A stretch of DNA of 64,000 bases from an uncultured Collinsella sp. (GTDB lineage: Bacteria > Actinomycetota > Coriobacteriia > Coriobacteriales > Coriobacteriaceae): the NCBI GenBank assembly GCA_934646815.1, contig CAKUEW010000001.1:186001-250000 (forward strand). Direction: 5' to 3'. The position numbers were made by a program, and so were the translations under genes. The notes below the pieces were generated by a model, which saw nothing but the letters and a program-made list of their open reading frames with translations, did no database searches and was not told where the DNA came from. Each line of letters begins with the position of its first letter. Position 1 is the first letter of the stretch. Of the stretch, positions 1-8,791 are shown one piece after another.

Positions 1-1
1 T

Positions 2-772
2 GTCGACCATGATGGAGTTACGTTGGTAGAGGGCGGGACGCGGGATGTCCTTTTTGCCTTTACCGAGCGCACCGGTGGTGTGTCCGAAGCACCGTACTCC
101 TCGCTCAATCTGGGCTCGCATGTAGGTGATGACCCCTTTTCCGTTCAAGAGAATCGTCGTCGAGTACTCGACGCCATGGGTGCCGTAGCGTGCGAGCATA
201 ATTTGCTCGTGCCCAACCAGGTGCATGGGGACCACGTTGTCGTGGTGAGCTCCAGCGGAGCCGATGACCTCGAAGACATTCGCGAGCAAATTGCCGAGGG
301 CTGTGACGCCATCGTGTGCACGGCGCGCGAAGTTCCCGTGCTGCTGTGTTTTGCCGATTGCGTGCCCGTGGTGCTGGTGGCTCCCGGCGGCTTTGCGGTG
401 GTCCATTCCGGCTGGAAGGGCACGGTTGCTCGCATCTGCGCAAAGGCCTGTCAGGCGCTCTGTGAGGCGGCGGGCTGTGAGCCGAGCGATGTCTCGGCCT
501 ATATCGGGCCGCATATCCTGGGCGACGAGTACGAGGTGTCGCAGGAGCTCATGGATCGCTTTGCTGTTGAGTTTAAGAGTATCGATGCGACAGGCACGCG
601 TATGCTCGACCTTTCTGCCGCTATTTTTGAGGCACTTGAAGATGCTGGCGTTGTGAAAGACCGTATCGTTGATACTGGGCTTTCGACCATGCGTCAGAAT
701 GACCGCTTTTATTCCTATCGCAAAGAGGCTGGCACCTGTGGGCGCCATGCCGCAATCGGTGTGATGCTATGA
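2..772 (+). CDS. pgeF: Peptidoglycan editing factor PgeF (YfiH/laccase-domain family), 5' end cut by the window
   Basis: Multicopper-oxidase-fold protein of the YfiH/DUF152 family; members act on nucleosides or misincorporated peptidoglycan residues in the cytoplasm. The fold-defining metal/catalytic residues are visible: His in NQVHGD, Cys in CFADCVPV and His in VVHSGWKG, plus the family opening FTERTGGVS near the start. The reading frame is open to base 2 with no stop, and a TTG at 23 is the only in-window start, so the true start probably lies upstream and the protein is partial. It ends in an ATGA overlap with pstS, so pgeF and the pst genes are probably co-transcribed. Family assignment is firm; the exact substrate is not visible. 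Confidence 0.88.
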   Translation, partial: VDHDGVTLVEGGTRDVLFAFTERTGGVSEAPYSSLNLGSHVGDDPFSVQENRRRVLDAMGAVACEHNLLVPNQVHGDHVVVVSSSGADDLEDIREQIAEGCDAIVCTAREVPVLLCFADCVPVVLVAPGGFAVVHSGWKGTVARICAKACQALCEAAGCEPSDVSAYIGPHILGDEYEVSQELMDRFAVEFKSIDATGTRMLDLSAAIFEALEDAGVVKDRIVDTGLSTMRQNDRFYSYRKEAGTCGRHAAIGVML

Positions 773-1605
773 GAAAGATCGTATCGGTCCTGAGCGCCGC
801 GGTGCTCGCGCTTTCGCTGTGTGCATGTTCCTCGGGATCCTCCACTTCTTCTATTACCGTTGCCGGTTCCACCACCTGCCTCCCCATTGCCGAGATTGCG
901 GCAGAGGGCTTTAAGGAGGAGGCTGGCGTTGACGTGCTCGTCTCGGGCCTGGGCTCTTCTGCCGGCATCGAGGCCGTGAGCAACGGGACGGCCGATATCG
1001 CGAGCTCTTCTCGCGGCCTGAACGCCGACGAGCAAGATCTTGGTTTGACCCCGATCGTTATCGCCCACGATGGCATCGCCGTCATCGTGAACGACGACAA
1101 TCCGGTCGACAACCTTTCGACCGATCAGCTGCGCGATATCTACGCGGGAAAGATCACCAACTGGAAAGAGGTTGGCGGCGAGGACTTAAAGATCCAGGTC
1201 ATTAACCGCGATGAGGCATCGGGCACGCGCGAGGCGTTTCGCACCATTGTCATGGATGGCACGCCGTTTGACCGCCGCTCTGCCGTGCTTTCGGGCACGG
1301 GCCAGGTCCGTGACGTCGTGTCGCGTTCGCGCGGCGCCATCGGCTATATCTCTCTGGGCTTCGTCGACAGCCTTAACGCCAAGACATCGGTCAAGGCCGT
1401 TTCGGTCAACCATGTCGAGGCATCGGAGAAGACCGTTGCGAGTGGCGGTTATCCCATTTCGCGCGACCTCTATTTCTTTGTGAAGGGCACGCCTTCCAAG
1501 CAGGCTCAGGCTTATATCGACTACGTGACGTCCGAAAAGATGGACAAGCAGATTCGCGAGGCGGGCTTTATCCCCGTCACCAATGACGGGAAGGGGAGTG
1601 AGTAG
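769..1605 (+). CDS. pstS: Phosphate ABC transporter substrate-binding lipoprotein PstS
   Basis: Extracytoplasmic phosphate-binding component of the high-affinity Pst importer. The N-terminus is a lipoprotein signal (MRK, a hydrophobic stretch, then lipobox L-C-A-C with Cys20 as the predicted lipidated residue) followed by a Ser-rich linker. The mature part has the PBP-like hallmarks AGSTTCLPIA near residue 30 and NRDEASGTREAF near residue 145, which bind phosphate in the family. At 278 aa it is of normal length. It overlaps pgeF by 4 bases (ATGA) and is followed directly by pstC, so there is no room for its own promoter or Pho box here; control must come from upstream of the window or inside pgeF. 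Confidence 0.95.
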   Translation: MRKIVSVLSAAVLALSLCACSSGSSTSSITVAGSTTCLPIAEIAAEGFKEEAGVDVLVSGLGSSAGIEAVSNGTADIASSSRGLNADEQDLGLTPIVIAHDGIAVIVNDDNPVDNLSTDQLRDIYAGKITNWKEVGGEDLKIQVINRDEASGTREAFRTIVMDGTPFDRRSAVLSGTGQVRDVVSRSRGAIGYISLGFVDSLNAKTSVKAVSVNHVEASEKTVASGGYPISRDLYFFVKGTPSKQAQAYIDYVTSEKMDKQIREAGFIPVTNDGKGSE

Positions 1606-1606
1606 C

Positions 1607-2533
1607 ATGGATGCACAGGAAACCCCCCAGGTTGAGCAGAAGGCCCAGACGCCCAAGAAGCGCGAGCTGGCCCTGGTGTCGCGCAGTACCTATATCAAGG
1701 AGAAGGCGCTGCAGTGGATCTTCTTTGCCTGCGCGTTTTTGGCGGTCGTCACCGTCATTTTGATCTTTGTGTTCACCACGTATTCGGCCTTGCCGGTGTT
1801 TACCGATATTGGCCTGGCAGATTTCTTTAGTCTTACGTGGGCGCCCTCCGAGGGACATTACGGCATCATGTCGCTGCTGGCCGGCTCTGGTCTGGTTACC
1901 GTCGGCGCGCTTGCCATGGGTGTTCCGCTGGGCGTGGGCACCGCCGTGTATCTGGTCGAGATCGCCAGTAAGCGCGTGCGTAAGCTCATCAGCCCCGCTG
2001 TCGACCTGCTGGCCGGTATTCCGTCTATTATCTACGGCTTCTTCGGCATGATCATCATCCGCCCGTTTATCGCGCAGATCACCGGCGGTCTTGGCTTTGG
2101 CGCGCTGACGGCTTGGTTCGTGCTCGCCATTATGATCGTCCCTACGATTACCACGCTCACCATCGATGCCCTCAATTCCATCCCCATGGGCATTCGCGAG
2201 GCGTCCTATGCCATGGGCGCTACCAAGTGGCAGACCATCTACAAGGTTGTGCTGCCGGCGGCCAAGCTGGGTATCGTCGACGCCATCGTCTTGGGCATGG
2301 GTCGCGCGATCGGCGAGACCATGGCCGTGCTCATGGTCGTGGGCAACGCGCCGGTCATTCCCGACAGCATCTCGAGCCCCATCTCCACTCTTACGAGCCA
2401 GATTGCGCTCGATATGAGCTATTCGTCCGGCCTGCATCGCTCGGCGTTGTTTGGCATGGGCGTGGTCCTGTTTATCATTTCCGCCACGCTGGTGGGCGTT
2501 GTCCGTCTGATTTCCAAGAAGAAGAGGGGGTAG
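1607..2533 (+). CDS. pstC: Phosphate ABC transporter permease PstC
   Basis: Membrane permease subunit of the Pst importer, about six transmembrane helices, 308 aa. The first helix follows a charged cytoplasmic N-terminus, and the ABC-permease EAA-type loop reads IREASYAMGATKWQTIYKVVLP near residues 205-225, the coupling site for PstB. I chose ATG 1607 because GGGGAG lies about 7 bases upstream; the open frame starts earlier inside pstS but without a ribosome site. It begins one base after the pstS stop and is four bases from pstA, a tight operon. Confidence 0.95.
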   Translation: MDAQETPQVEQKAQTPKKRELALVSRSTYIKEKALQWIFFACAFLAVVTVILIFVFTTYSALPVFTDIGLADFFSLTWAPSEGHYGIMSLLAGSGLVTVGALAMGVPLGVGTAVYLVEIASKRVRKLISPAVDLLAGIPSIIYGFFGMIIIRPFIAQITGGLGFGALTAWFVLAIMIVPTITTLTIDALNSIPMGIREASYAMGATKWQTIYKVVLPAAKLGIVDAIVLGMGRAIGETMAVLMVVGNAPVIPDSISSPISTLTSQIALDMSYSSGLHRSALFGMGVVLFIISATLVGVVRLISKKKRG

Positions 2534-2536
2534 GCT

Positions 2537-3442
2537 ATGTCCGATTCCGTTGACGCGAAGATCGATTCGACCTCGTCGCGCGAGCGCATCAAGCGTGCCC
2601 TTTCCCATGGCAAGAAGGGCCGCATCAACAAGGACCTTTCCAACAAGATCATGCTCGGCGTGTTTCGCGCTGCGGCCTATATCACCACGCTGGTGCTGGT
2701 CGCCATCATCGCCTACGTTGTCATCAACGGCCTGCCGCACATCTCGCTTGACTTTATCTTTGGCTGGCCCCAGGGCGTTAACGCCGAAGGCGGCATTTGG
2801 CCCACGATTGTCTCGACCGTGTACGTGACGGCGCTCGCCATGCTCATCTGCACGCCGATCGCCGTACTTGCCGCCGTCTATTTGGCCGAGTATGCCAAGC
2901 AGGGTAAGGTCGTCGAGCTCATCCGCTATGCGGCCGATGCTCTTGCCTCGGTTCCCTCTATCGTTATGGGCCTGTTTGGCTACGCGTTGTTCGTTGAGGC
3001 GATGGGCTTGGGCCTTTCGATGATCTCGGCGGCTCTGGCGCTCGCGTTGCTAATGTTGCCGATCGTCATGCGCACCACCGAAGAGGCCATTCGCGCCGTG
3101 CCGCGCTACATTCGCTGGGGTGCCTACGGCCTGGGCGCCACCAAGTGGCAGGTCGTCTCCAAGATCGTGCTGCCTTCTGCCTTTGGACGCATCGCCACCG
3201 GCATCGTGCTTGCCATCGGCCGCGCTATCGGCGAGACCGCTGTCGTGCTCTACACGATGGGTCAGGCTATTAACCTGCCCATCACGCCGCTCGATTCCGG
3301 TCGACCCATGACGGTCCACCTGTACCTGCTTGCCAACGACGGCATCAACATGAACGCAGCCTACGGCACCGCGTTGTTGCTGATGGTTATCATTTTGGCC
3401 TTCAATCTGTTTGCGCGCTTCCTGTCGCGCAAGCGCCGCTAG
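2537..3442 (+). CDS. pstA: Phosphate ABC transporter permease PstA
   Basis: Second Pst membrane subunit, 301 aa, pairing with PstC. About 40 basic residues (many K/R) precede the first membrane helix, and the coupling loop (VPRYIRWGAYGLGATKWQVV, near residues 185-205) is typical. AGAGGGGG just upstream of ATG 2537 serves as ribosome site and overlaps the pstC end. The helix pattern and the NGLPHIS motif after the first helix match PstA rather than PstC. Confidence 0.95.
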   Translation: MSDSVDAKIDSTSSRERIKRALSHGKKGRINKDLSNKIMLGVFRAAAYITTLVLVAIIAYVVINGLPHISLDFIFGWPQGVNAEGGIWPTIVSTVYVTALAMLICTPIAVLAAVYLAEYAKQGKVVELIRYAADALASVPSIVMGLFGYALFVEAMGLGLSMISAALALALLMLPIVMRTTEEAIRAVPRYIRWGAYGLGATKWQVVSKIVLPSAFGRIATGIVLAIGRAIGETAVVLYTMGQAINLPITPLDSGRPMTVHLYLLANDGINMNAAYGTALLLMVIILAFNLFARFLSRKRR

Positions 3443-3454
3443 CTAAGGAGTCCC

Positions 3455-4258
<804 letters not shown>

Positions 4259-4350
4259 TCGGTGCGACTAGTCCCAAGCCGATCGGATCTGGTCCGGTGC
4301 TTATTCACTGTGCGGGCGGCATGACCGCACCCAACTGATTGGAGTGAACC

Positions 4351-5211
4351 ATGCGCAAACTGTTTTCCCGTCAGCTCGTCGAGGCCCGTCACGAGATGCT
4401 GAGCATCTATGAGGCTATCGACCTGGCCCTTCACGACGCCGTGAAGGCCTATGTGACCGACGACCGCAAGCTCGCCGTTAAGACCAAGAAGCGTACCCTT
4501 TCGCTTGACGCCCGTTGCGCCAACCTTGAGGCCGTGTGCTACAACCTGATCGCGACGCAGTCGCCGGTCGCCTCTGACTTCCGCCTGCTGCAGACGATTA
4601 TCTACGTCGACTTTAACCTGCAGCGCATGACCGATAAGGTTCGTCAGATCTGCCGTGCCGCAAGCCACATGGTCAAGGCCGAGATCTCGCTGCCCCAGGA
4701 GCTCGTCACGCTCGTCGAGGCCGAGGCGCAGGCCGTGTACCAGGTCCTGGGCTCCTCGATCAGCGCCCTGGTCACCAACGACATGTCCATCATTTGCAAC
4801 CTGGCCGTCGAGGACGAGCCGGTGCACGCTGCCTACGAGAAGTTCTTCCGTACTTTCAACCGCATGGATGCGGGCGAGTTTATGGATGACGACAGCAACT
4901 ACGACGACCTGCGCCGCGCCATCATGGTGTCGCGCTACCTCGACCGTATCGCCTCGATTTCGATCGATGCCGCCTGCCGTCTGACGTTTTTGCTGACTGG
5001 CCAGCGCATGAATGCCGGTGATATCGCCCGCACCGACGAGGACGAGCTCGAGAGCATGCGTGTTCCCGCTGGCGAGGGTGTTATCATGAGGCCCGCCGTC
5101 GACGCCCGTTTTGTCTCCGGCCTGAGCCCCGAGGAGATTTCCGAGAATCTTCGCTATCTGATTGAGCATCTTGAGGAAGATGGCGACACCGAGGATGACG
5201 ACGAGGAGTAG
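4351..5211 (+). CDS. phoU: Phosphate signalling protein PhoU
   Basis: Cytoplasmic all-helical protein that links Pst activity to phosphate signalling and restrains phosphate uptake in other bacteria. Two PhoU helical repeats are recognisable (residues about 10-105 and 115-210) with the acidic E/D-rich metal sites. At 286 aa it is longer than the usual 215-235 aa; the excess is a C-terminal tail ending in an acidic stretch (DGDTEDDDEE) that I do not recognise. It follows pstB after 92 bases containing a short hairpin (GTGCGG/CCGCAC), has GGAG upstream of its ATG, and is the last gene of the pst unit. Confidence 0.93.
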   Translation: MRKLFSRQLVEARHEMLSIYEAIDLALHDAVKAYVTDDRKLAVKTKKRTLSLDARCANLEAVCYNLIATQSPVASDFRLLQTIIYVDFNLQRMTDKVRQICRAASHMVKAEISLPQELVTLVEAEAQAVYQVLGSSISALVTNDMSIICNLAVEDEPVHAAYEKFFRTFNRMDAGEFMDDDSNYDDLRRAIMVSRYLDRIASISIDAACRLTFLLTGQRMNAGDIARTDEDELESMRVPAGEGVIMRPAVDARFVSGLSPEEISENLRYLIEHLEEDGDTEDDDEE

Positions 5212-5253
5212 GGTAGCCCCTCGTTCGTAGCGAGAATGTAAATACCTTAAGCG

Positions 5254-5281
5254 GCGCGACCTTGCGAATGCGGGGTCGCGC
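5254..5281 (+). terminator. Hairpin after phoU
   Basis: Perfect 8-bp stem (GCGCGACC/GGTCGCGC) with a 12-base loop, 42 bases after the phoU stop. It lacks a clean T-run, so it may be an RNA stability element or weak terminator. Confidence 0.45.
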
Positions 5282-5332
5282 TGTTGCGTTAGCATGGGAC
5301 TACTTGTAAGTAGGTTGCGGAAGGCGATTGCA

Positions 5333-6070
5333 ATGGATAACTATACGGACTTGATGCGTGCACGCCGCGAGCAGATTCTTGAGCGGTTTTATGCGGCGCT
5401 CGATCGTGCGGGGCGCCCTCACGATGCCGCTCGCTTGATAGCCGTGTCCAAGACCGTCGGTGTGGACGAGACGATTGCCGCCATTGACGCAGGCTACCGT
5501 CATTTTGCAGAGAATCGCCCGCAAGAGCTGGTTTGCAAGCTGACCGGCCTGGCCGAGCATCCGGAGCTGCCCGCGGTCCGTTTTGATATGATCGGCAACC
5601 TTCAGACCAACAAGATCAATGCGGTGCTGGGGTCGGCCGAGTTGATTCACTCGGTGGGGTCGCTGCATTTGGCTCAGGCAGTTTCGAGTCGCGCCGTCCG
5701 CAAGCTGGAGGCAGGTGAGCTTACGGCGCCGCAAAAGGTGCTGATTGAGGTTAACGTGAGCGGTGAGGAGTCCAAGGGTGGCTTTTCGCCCGATGAGATT
5801 CGTGCCGCCGCGGGGGAACTTTCAGAGCTTGAGGGAATTTGTGTGCAGGGGCTTATGACGATGGCGCCCCGGGGGAACAAGGATGTGGCGCGCCGAACCT
5901 TTGCCGGGTTGCGCGAGCTAAGAGACGAGCTGCAGACGGCTCATCCCGACCTTGACCTGTGCGAGCTTTCGTGCGGCATGAGCGAGGACTTTGAACCCGC
6001 CCTTGAGGAGGGCTCTACGCTCGTTCGCCTGGGCAGGGTAGTATTTAGCCCAGAGTTTGCAGTAAAATGA
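5333..6070 (+). CDS. yggS: YggS/ProSC-family pyridoxal-phosphate homeostasis protein
   Basis: Single-domain type III-fold PLP-binding protein of the YggS/PLPBP family, which buffers free PLP and affects amino-acid balance; not an alanine racemase although it shares the barrel. Visible marks are the PLP lysine in LIAVSKTV, FAENRPQE, MIGNLQTNK, VNVSGEESKGGF, GLMTMAP and the C-terminal LSCGMSEDFEPALEEGSTLVR. I use ATG 5333 (GGAAGG about 8 bases upstream); an in-frame ATG at 5294 would add 13 unconserved residues. In Gram-positives this gene commonly precedes sepF and yggT, exactly as here. Confidence 0.93.
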   Translation: MDNYTDLMRARREQILERFYAALDRAGRPHDAARLIAVSKTVGVDETIAAIDAGYRHFAENRPQELVCKLTGLAEHPELPAVRFDMIGNLQTNKINAVLGSAELIHSVGSLHLAQAVSSRAVRKLEAGELTAPQKVLIEVNVSGEESKGGFSPDEIRAAAGELSELEGICVQGLMTMAPRGNKDVARRTFAGLRELRDELQTAHPDLDLCELSCGMSEDFEPALEEGSTLVRLGRVVFSPEFAVK

Positions 6071-6130
6071 GGGTCTGAAGTGCGCACTGATTAACGGAGC
6101 GCCTGCACTAAACCGCGAGAGGACACAACC

Positions 6131-6856
6131 ATGGGCTTCCTTGACGAGATTAAAAATAAGATGCACCTGGGCGGCCAGCAGGGTTACGACCAGGGTTATG
6201 GCCAGGATGACGACTACGGCTACGATGATGGCTACGACGACGGTTATCAGAACAATGGCTATAGTGGCGCTTCGGGCGAGGGCTTTTATACCCAGGACGA
6301 GCCGAGCAACGGCCTGCTGGGCCAGACGCGTCGCGGCGAGGCCGAGTCGGTCGCCGTGTACACGCGCTCCGGTCAGCTGGTGGGCGATGATTCCCGTCAC
6401 GCCACGACCTATAACCCGCCTTCGCGCTCGCAGGATACCGGGGTCGGTACCTATCGTCCCGGCGCCTACGACACGCCGTCGAGCTATGCCGAGAATACGC
6501 GCGCACGCGCTGCAGCACCTGCGCCTGCTCCCGCTCCGAGCGGCGCCTCGACCTATGCGAGCAATATCATCAACGCCACGCCGCAGCTTCCGGCGTATGT
6601 CCTGCGCCCCGAGAGCTATGACGACGTGGAGACCGTCGTGCGCCGCGTTCGCACCAAGCAACCCGTCGCGTTGATCTTTGTTGGTGTTCGCACCGAGGTT
6701 GCCAAGCGCGTCCTGGACTTCTCTTACGGCTTTGCCTGCGGCCTGGGCGCCACGGTCAAAGAGGTGGGCGACCGCGTGTTTATGGTGCTGCCCGCCGGTT
6801 GCGAGGTCAAAGAGTCCGACCTTAAAAAGCTGCGCGCCGACGGCTACCTTAAGTAA
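6131..6856 (+). CDS. sepF: Cell division protein SepF
   Basis: Membrane-associated FtsZ anchor at the division site. The N-terminus (MGFLDEIKNKM) is the short amphipathic membrane-binding helix typical of SepF. Residues about 17-45 are an unusual Tyr/Gly/Asp-rich low-complexity run (YDQGYGQDDDYGY), followed by a disordered Pro/Ala stretch to about 150. The conserved SepF domain spans about 155-235 (RPESYDDVETVVRRVR, then the GLGATVKEVGDRVFMVLP beta-structure). At 241 aa it is long for the family because of the linker. GAGAGGAC precedes the ATG. Confidence 0.93.
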   Translation: MGFLDEIKNKMHLGGQQGYDQGYGQDDDYGYDDGYDDGYQNNGYSGASGEGFYTQDEPSNGLLGQTRRGEAESVAVYTRSGQLVGDDSRHATTYNPPSRSQDTGVGTYRPGAYDTPSSYAENTRARAAAPAPAPAPSGASTYASNIINATPQLPAYVLRPESYDDVETVVRRVRTKQPVALIFVGVRTEVAKRVLDFSYGFACGLGATVKEVGDRVFMVLPAGCEVKESDLKKLRADGYLK

Positions 6857-6877
6857 AGACAAGACGAGGAGATTCTC

Positions 6878-7159
6878 ATCAACATCTACACCATCGTCCA
6901 GCTGGTCAACACGCTGTTCAACTTTTACTCTACGCTCATCGTGGTCTATTGCTTTATGACATGGATCCCCATGAAGCAGGGTGGATTGCTCCAGGATATC
7001 GCCGCGGTGCTCGATAGCATTTGCGGTCCGTGGCTCAATTTGTTCCGTCGCTTTATTCCGCCGATGGGCGGTATCGACTTCTCGCCGGTCGTTGCGATTA
7101 TTGCGTTGCAGTTGGTGCAGAGGCTGGTTCTGCAGCTTCTTATAGGTATACTCGTATAG
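6878..7159 (+). CDS. YggT-family membrane protein, apparent ATC start codon
   Basis: Small two-helix membrane protein of the YggT family, normally encoded next to sepF and linked to division-site or osmotic functions. Reading from 6878 gives 93 aa: a first helix (residues about 3-25, NIYTIVQLVNTLFNF), the family motif TWIPMKQ, then LFRRFIPPMGGIDFSP and a second helix. No ATG, GTG or TTG occurs in frame between the sepF stop and GTG 6941, which would delete the whole first helix. GAGGAG at 6866-6871 sits 6 bases before ATC 6878, so an ATC (or ATT 6872) start is the best reading. The product call is firm; the start is an inference. Confidence 0.8.
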   Translation: MNIYTIVQLVNTLFNFYSTLIVVYCFMTWIPMKQGGLLQDIAAVLDSICGPWLNLFRRFIPPMGGIDFSPVVAIIALQLVQRLVLQLLIGILV

Positions 7160-7221
7160 AACTGGCTCAGTAACTCACGTCGGGCGCTTGGCGCCAAGAC
7201 GAAGATAAAGGAGAACTTGTT

Positions 7222-7896
7222 ATGGCTATTACCCCTGCTGACATTCAGGCCCAGACCTTCTCTGAGGCCAAGCGCGGCTACGATCCCGCCGAGGTCGACG
7301 TCTTTTTGGAGACGCTGTCCTCCGAGGTCGACGCTATGCTGGCCAAGATCGTTGACCTTAAGGGCCGTCTGACCGCTACCGAGCAGCAGCTTGCCGACAC
7401 GCAGGTCCAGCTTGCCCAGGCTCAGGAAGCCGCCGCCCAGGCCGTTCCCGCCGCCCCGGTTGCCGCGCCCGCGCCCGATTTCTCCGCTCAGGAGCGTCAG
7501 ATTTCTGCCGCCCTTATCGCTGCCCAGCAGACCGCCGAGGGCATCGTCAACGACGCCAACGAGAATGCCGACCGCATTCGCAACGAGGCCGACGCCAAGG
7601 CTCGTGAGGTCATTCGTCAGGCCCTGACCGAGAAGCAGGCCGAGCTCGAGGAGATCGACCGTCTGAAGGCTTCCCGTGAGGAGTTTAAGGCCGAGTATCT
7701 CAAGCTTATCCAGCACTTCATGGATGACGCTCAGAACTCCTTCCCGGCCGATCTGATGGCTTCTACGCCGGTTGGCTCCGCTGCTTCGCCTGCCGTGACC
7801 GTTGCCGCCGAGCCGCTGCCCGTTGCCGAGCCGGTTGTTCCCGTGGCCGATCCCTTCGCCCCGATCGACAACTTTGCCGCCGACGACCTGGACTAG
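7222..7896 (+). CDS. divIVA: DivIVA-domain protein (Wag31-like)
   Basis: Cytoplasmic coiled-coil protein that marks negatively curved membrane at poles and septa and directs cell-wall synthesis in actinobacteria. Residues 1-60 form the DivIVA lipid-binding domain (AITPADIQAQTFSEAKRGYD, EVDVFLETL). Two helical coiled-coil segments follow (about 35-70 and 95-165, heptad-like and rich in Ala, Glu and Gln), separated by an Ala/Pro hinge; the C-terminus is a Val/Ala/Pro-rich tail. AAGGAG lies upstream of the ATG. A strong terminator follows, so this closes the yggS-sepF-yggT-divIVA division unit. Confidence 0.92.
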   Translation: MAITPADIQAQTFSEAKRGYDPAEVDVFLETLSSEVDAMLAKIVDLKGRLTATEQQLADTQVQLAQAQEAAAQAVPAAPVAAPAPDFSAQERQISAALIAAQQTAEGIVNDANENADRIRNEADAKAREVIRQALTEKQAELEEIDRLKASREEFKAEYLKLIQHFMDDAQNSFPADLMASTPVGSAASPAVTVAAEPLPVAEPVVPVADPFAPIDNFAADDLD

Positions 7897-7922
7897 TCGT
7901 AGGACCGCAATCACTCGCTAAG

Positions 7923-7954
7923 AAAAAGGACCCGCTGTGCGCGGGTCCTTTTTT
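7923..7954 (+). terminator. Rho-independent terminator after divIVA
   Basis: 9-bp GC-rich stem (AGGACCCGC/GCGGGTCCT) with a 5-base loop and a run of six T. The A-run on the left side could also let it work on the minus strand for the converging nitroreductase gene. Confidence 0.93.
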
Positions 7955-7970
7955 GTTGCTTGTAAGGGAT

Positions 7971-7986
7971 GTCCCAAAAATCTACT
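7971..7986. repeat. Half copy of palindrome family B
   Basis: The 15-16 bases here equal one outer end of the long palindrome at 30023-30108 (GTAGATTTTTGGGAC read on the minus strand). The TAG stop of the nitroreductase gene lies inside this half copy. Confidence 0.55.
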
Positions 7987-8512
7987 TGAGGAGGAAGTCG
8001 GAAAGGGGAATGGTGCGGGCCTCGCGATGCTCGGGGTCGGCGATGTGGTCGGCAGGATAGCCACAGACGAGCATGTGATAGGGATAGACATCCTCGGGCA
8101 GGTTGAACTGCTCGCGGGCCACCTCGGGCTTAAAATGGCACACCCAGCACGTTCCCAGGCCCTGCTCGGTAGCCTCCATCATCATTTGATCGCACACGAT
8201 AGACGTATCGATAGCGCTGGAGTTCATCTGATCGTAGGGGCGCACCCAGGCATCATCGGTAACACTGCAAATAAGGAAGATAAGCGGAGCGCCAAAGATA
8301 GACCCATCACGAGCAAACCGAGGCTGACAGGCAGCAACCTTCTCCAGCAACTCAGGCGTATCCAGAACCAGCACCCGAGAAGGATGATTATTACAAGCAG
8401 AAGGAGCAATCCGCCCAGCCTCAACAATCGCCTCTACGACCTCCTGCTCCACCGAGCGCTGCTCAAACTCACGACAAGAATACCGAGCACGAGCCAAATC
8501 CAAATACGCCAT
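7982..8512 (-). CDS. Nitroreductase-family FMN flavoprotein
   Basis: Small (176 aa) FMN-dependent NAD(P)H oxidoreductase of the nitroreductase superfamily. FMN-contact motifs are present: R-Y-S-C-R-E-F near the N-terminus, EAGRIAPSACNNHPSRVLV near residues 37-55, and GLGTCWVCHFKP near 125. The physiological substrate cannot be read from sequence. I use ATG 8512 because GGAGGG precedes it by 6 bases; a longer open frame back to 8593 has no ribosome site and a non-conserved sequence. It converges on divIVA. Confidence 0.85.
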   Translation of the reverse strand: MAYLDLARARYSCREFEQRSVEQEVVEAIVEAGRIAPSACNNHPSRVLVLDTPELLEKVAACQPRFARDGSIFGAPLIFLICSVTDDAWVRPYDQMNSSAIDTSIVCDQMMMEATEQGLGTCWVCHFKPEVAREQFNLPEDVYPYHMLVCGYPADHIADPEHREARTIPLSDFLLK

Positions 8513-8687
8513 ACAAGCCCTCCAACAGTTTAATAACGAAACAAAAGATAACCGAAGGGTACCCAGAGCACCGTACATCCAAACGCTCAGCACAGCCCCA
8601 AAGTACCCAATCGAGCACCAAAGGCCACATCAGCCAAGGCCACATCACGCTCAAACCATCAGCCCAAGTTCCAATGGTGGTACGTAA

Positions 8688-8771
8688 GGCGAAGGGCCGG
8701 CACCTGTTTACTTTCGAACGACTCTGCCACGCAGCCGGAGTGAGAAAGCAAACAGGTGCCGGCCCTTCGCC
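8688..8771. repeat. Long palindrome (family G) between nitroreductase and DUF47 genes
   Basis: Perfect 22-bp arms at 8688-8709 and 8750-8771 (left begins GGCGAAGGGCCGGCAC), extended inward by CTTTC/GAAAG after one mismatch and outward by TACGT/ACGTA. The 28-base loop has no ORF. It sits after the DUF47 stop, so it may act as a terminator, but there is no T-run. Confidence 0.9.
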
Positions 8772-8791
8772 GCCGGGACACGTACCCCCAA

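Noticed and set aside
1577..2740. 387-codon minus-strand frame over pstC
   Set aside because: Antisense to the pst operon, His/Asp/Arg-rich shadow composition, no start signals.
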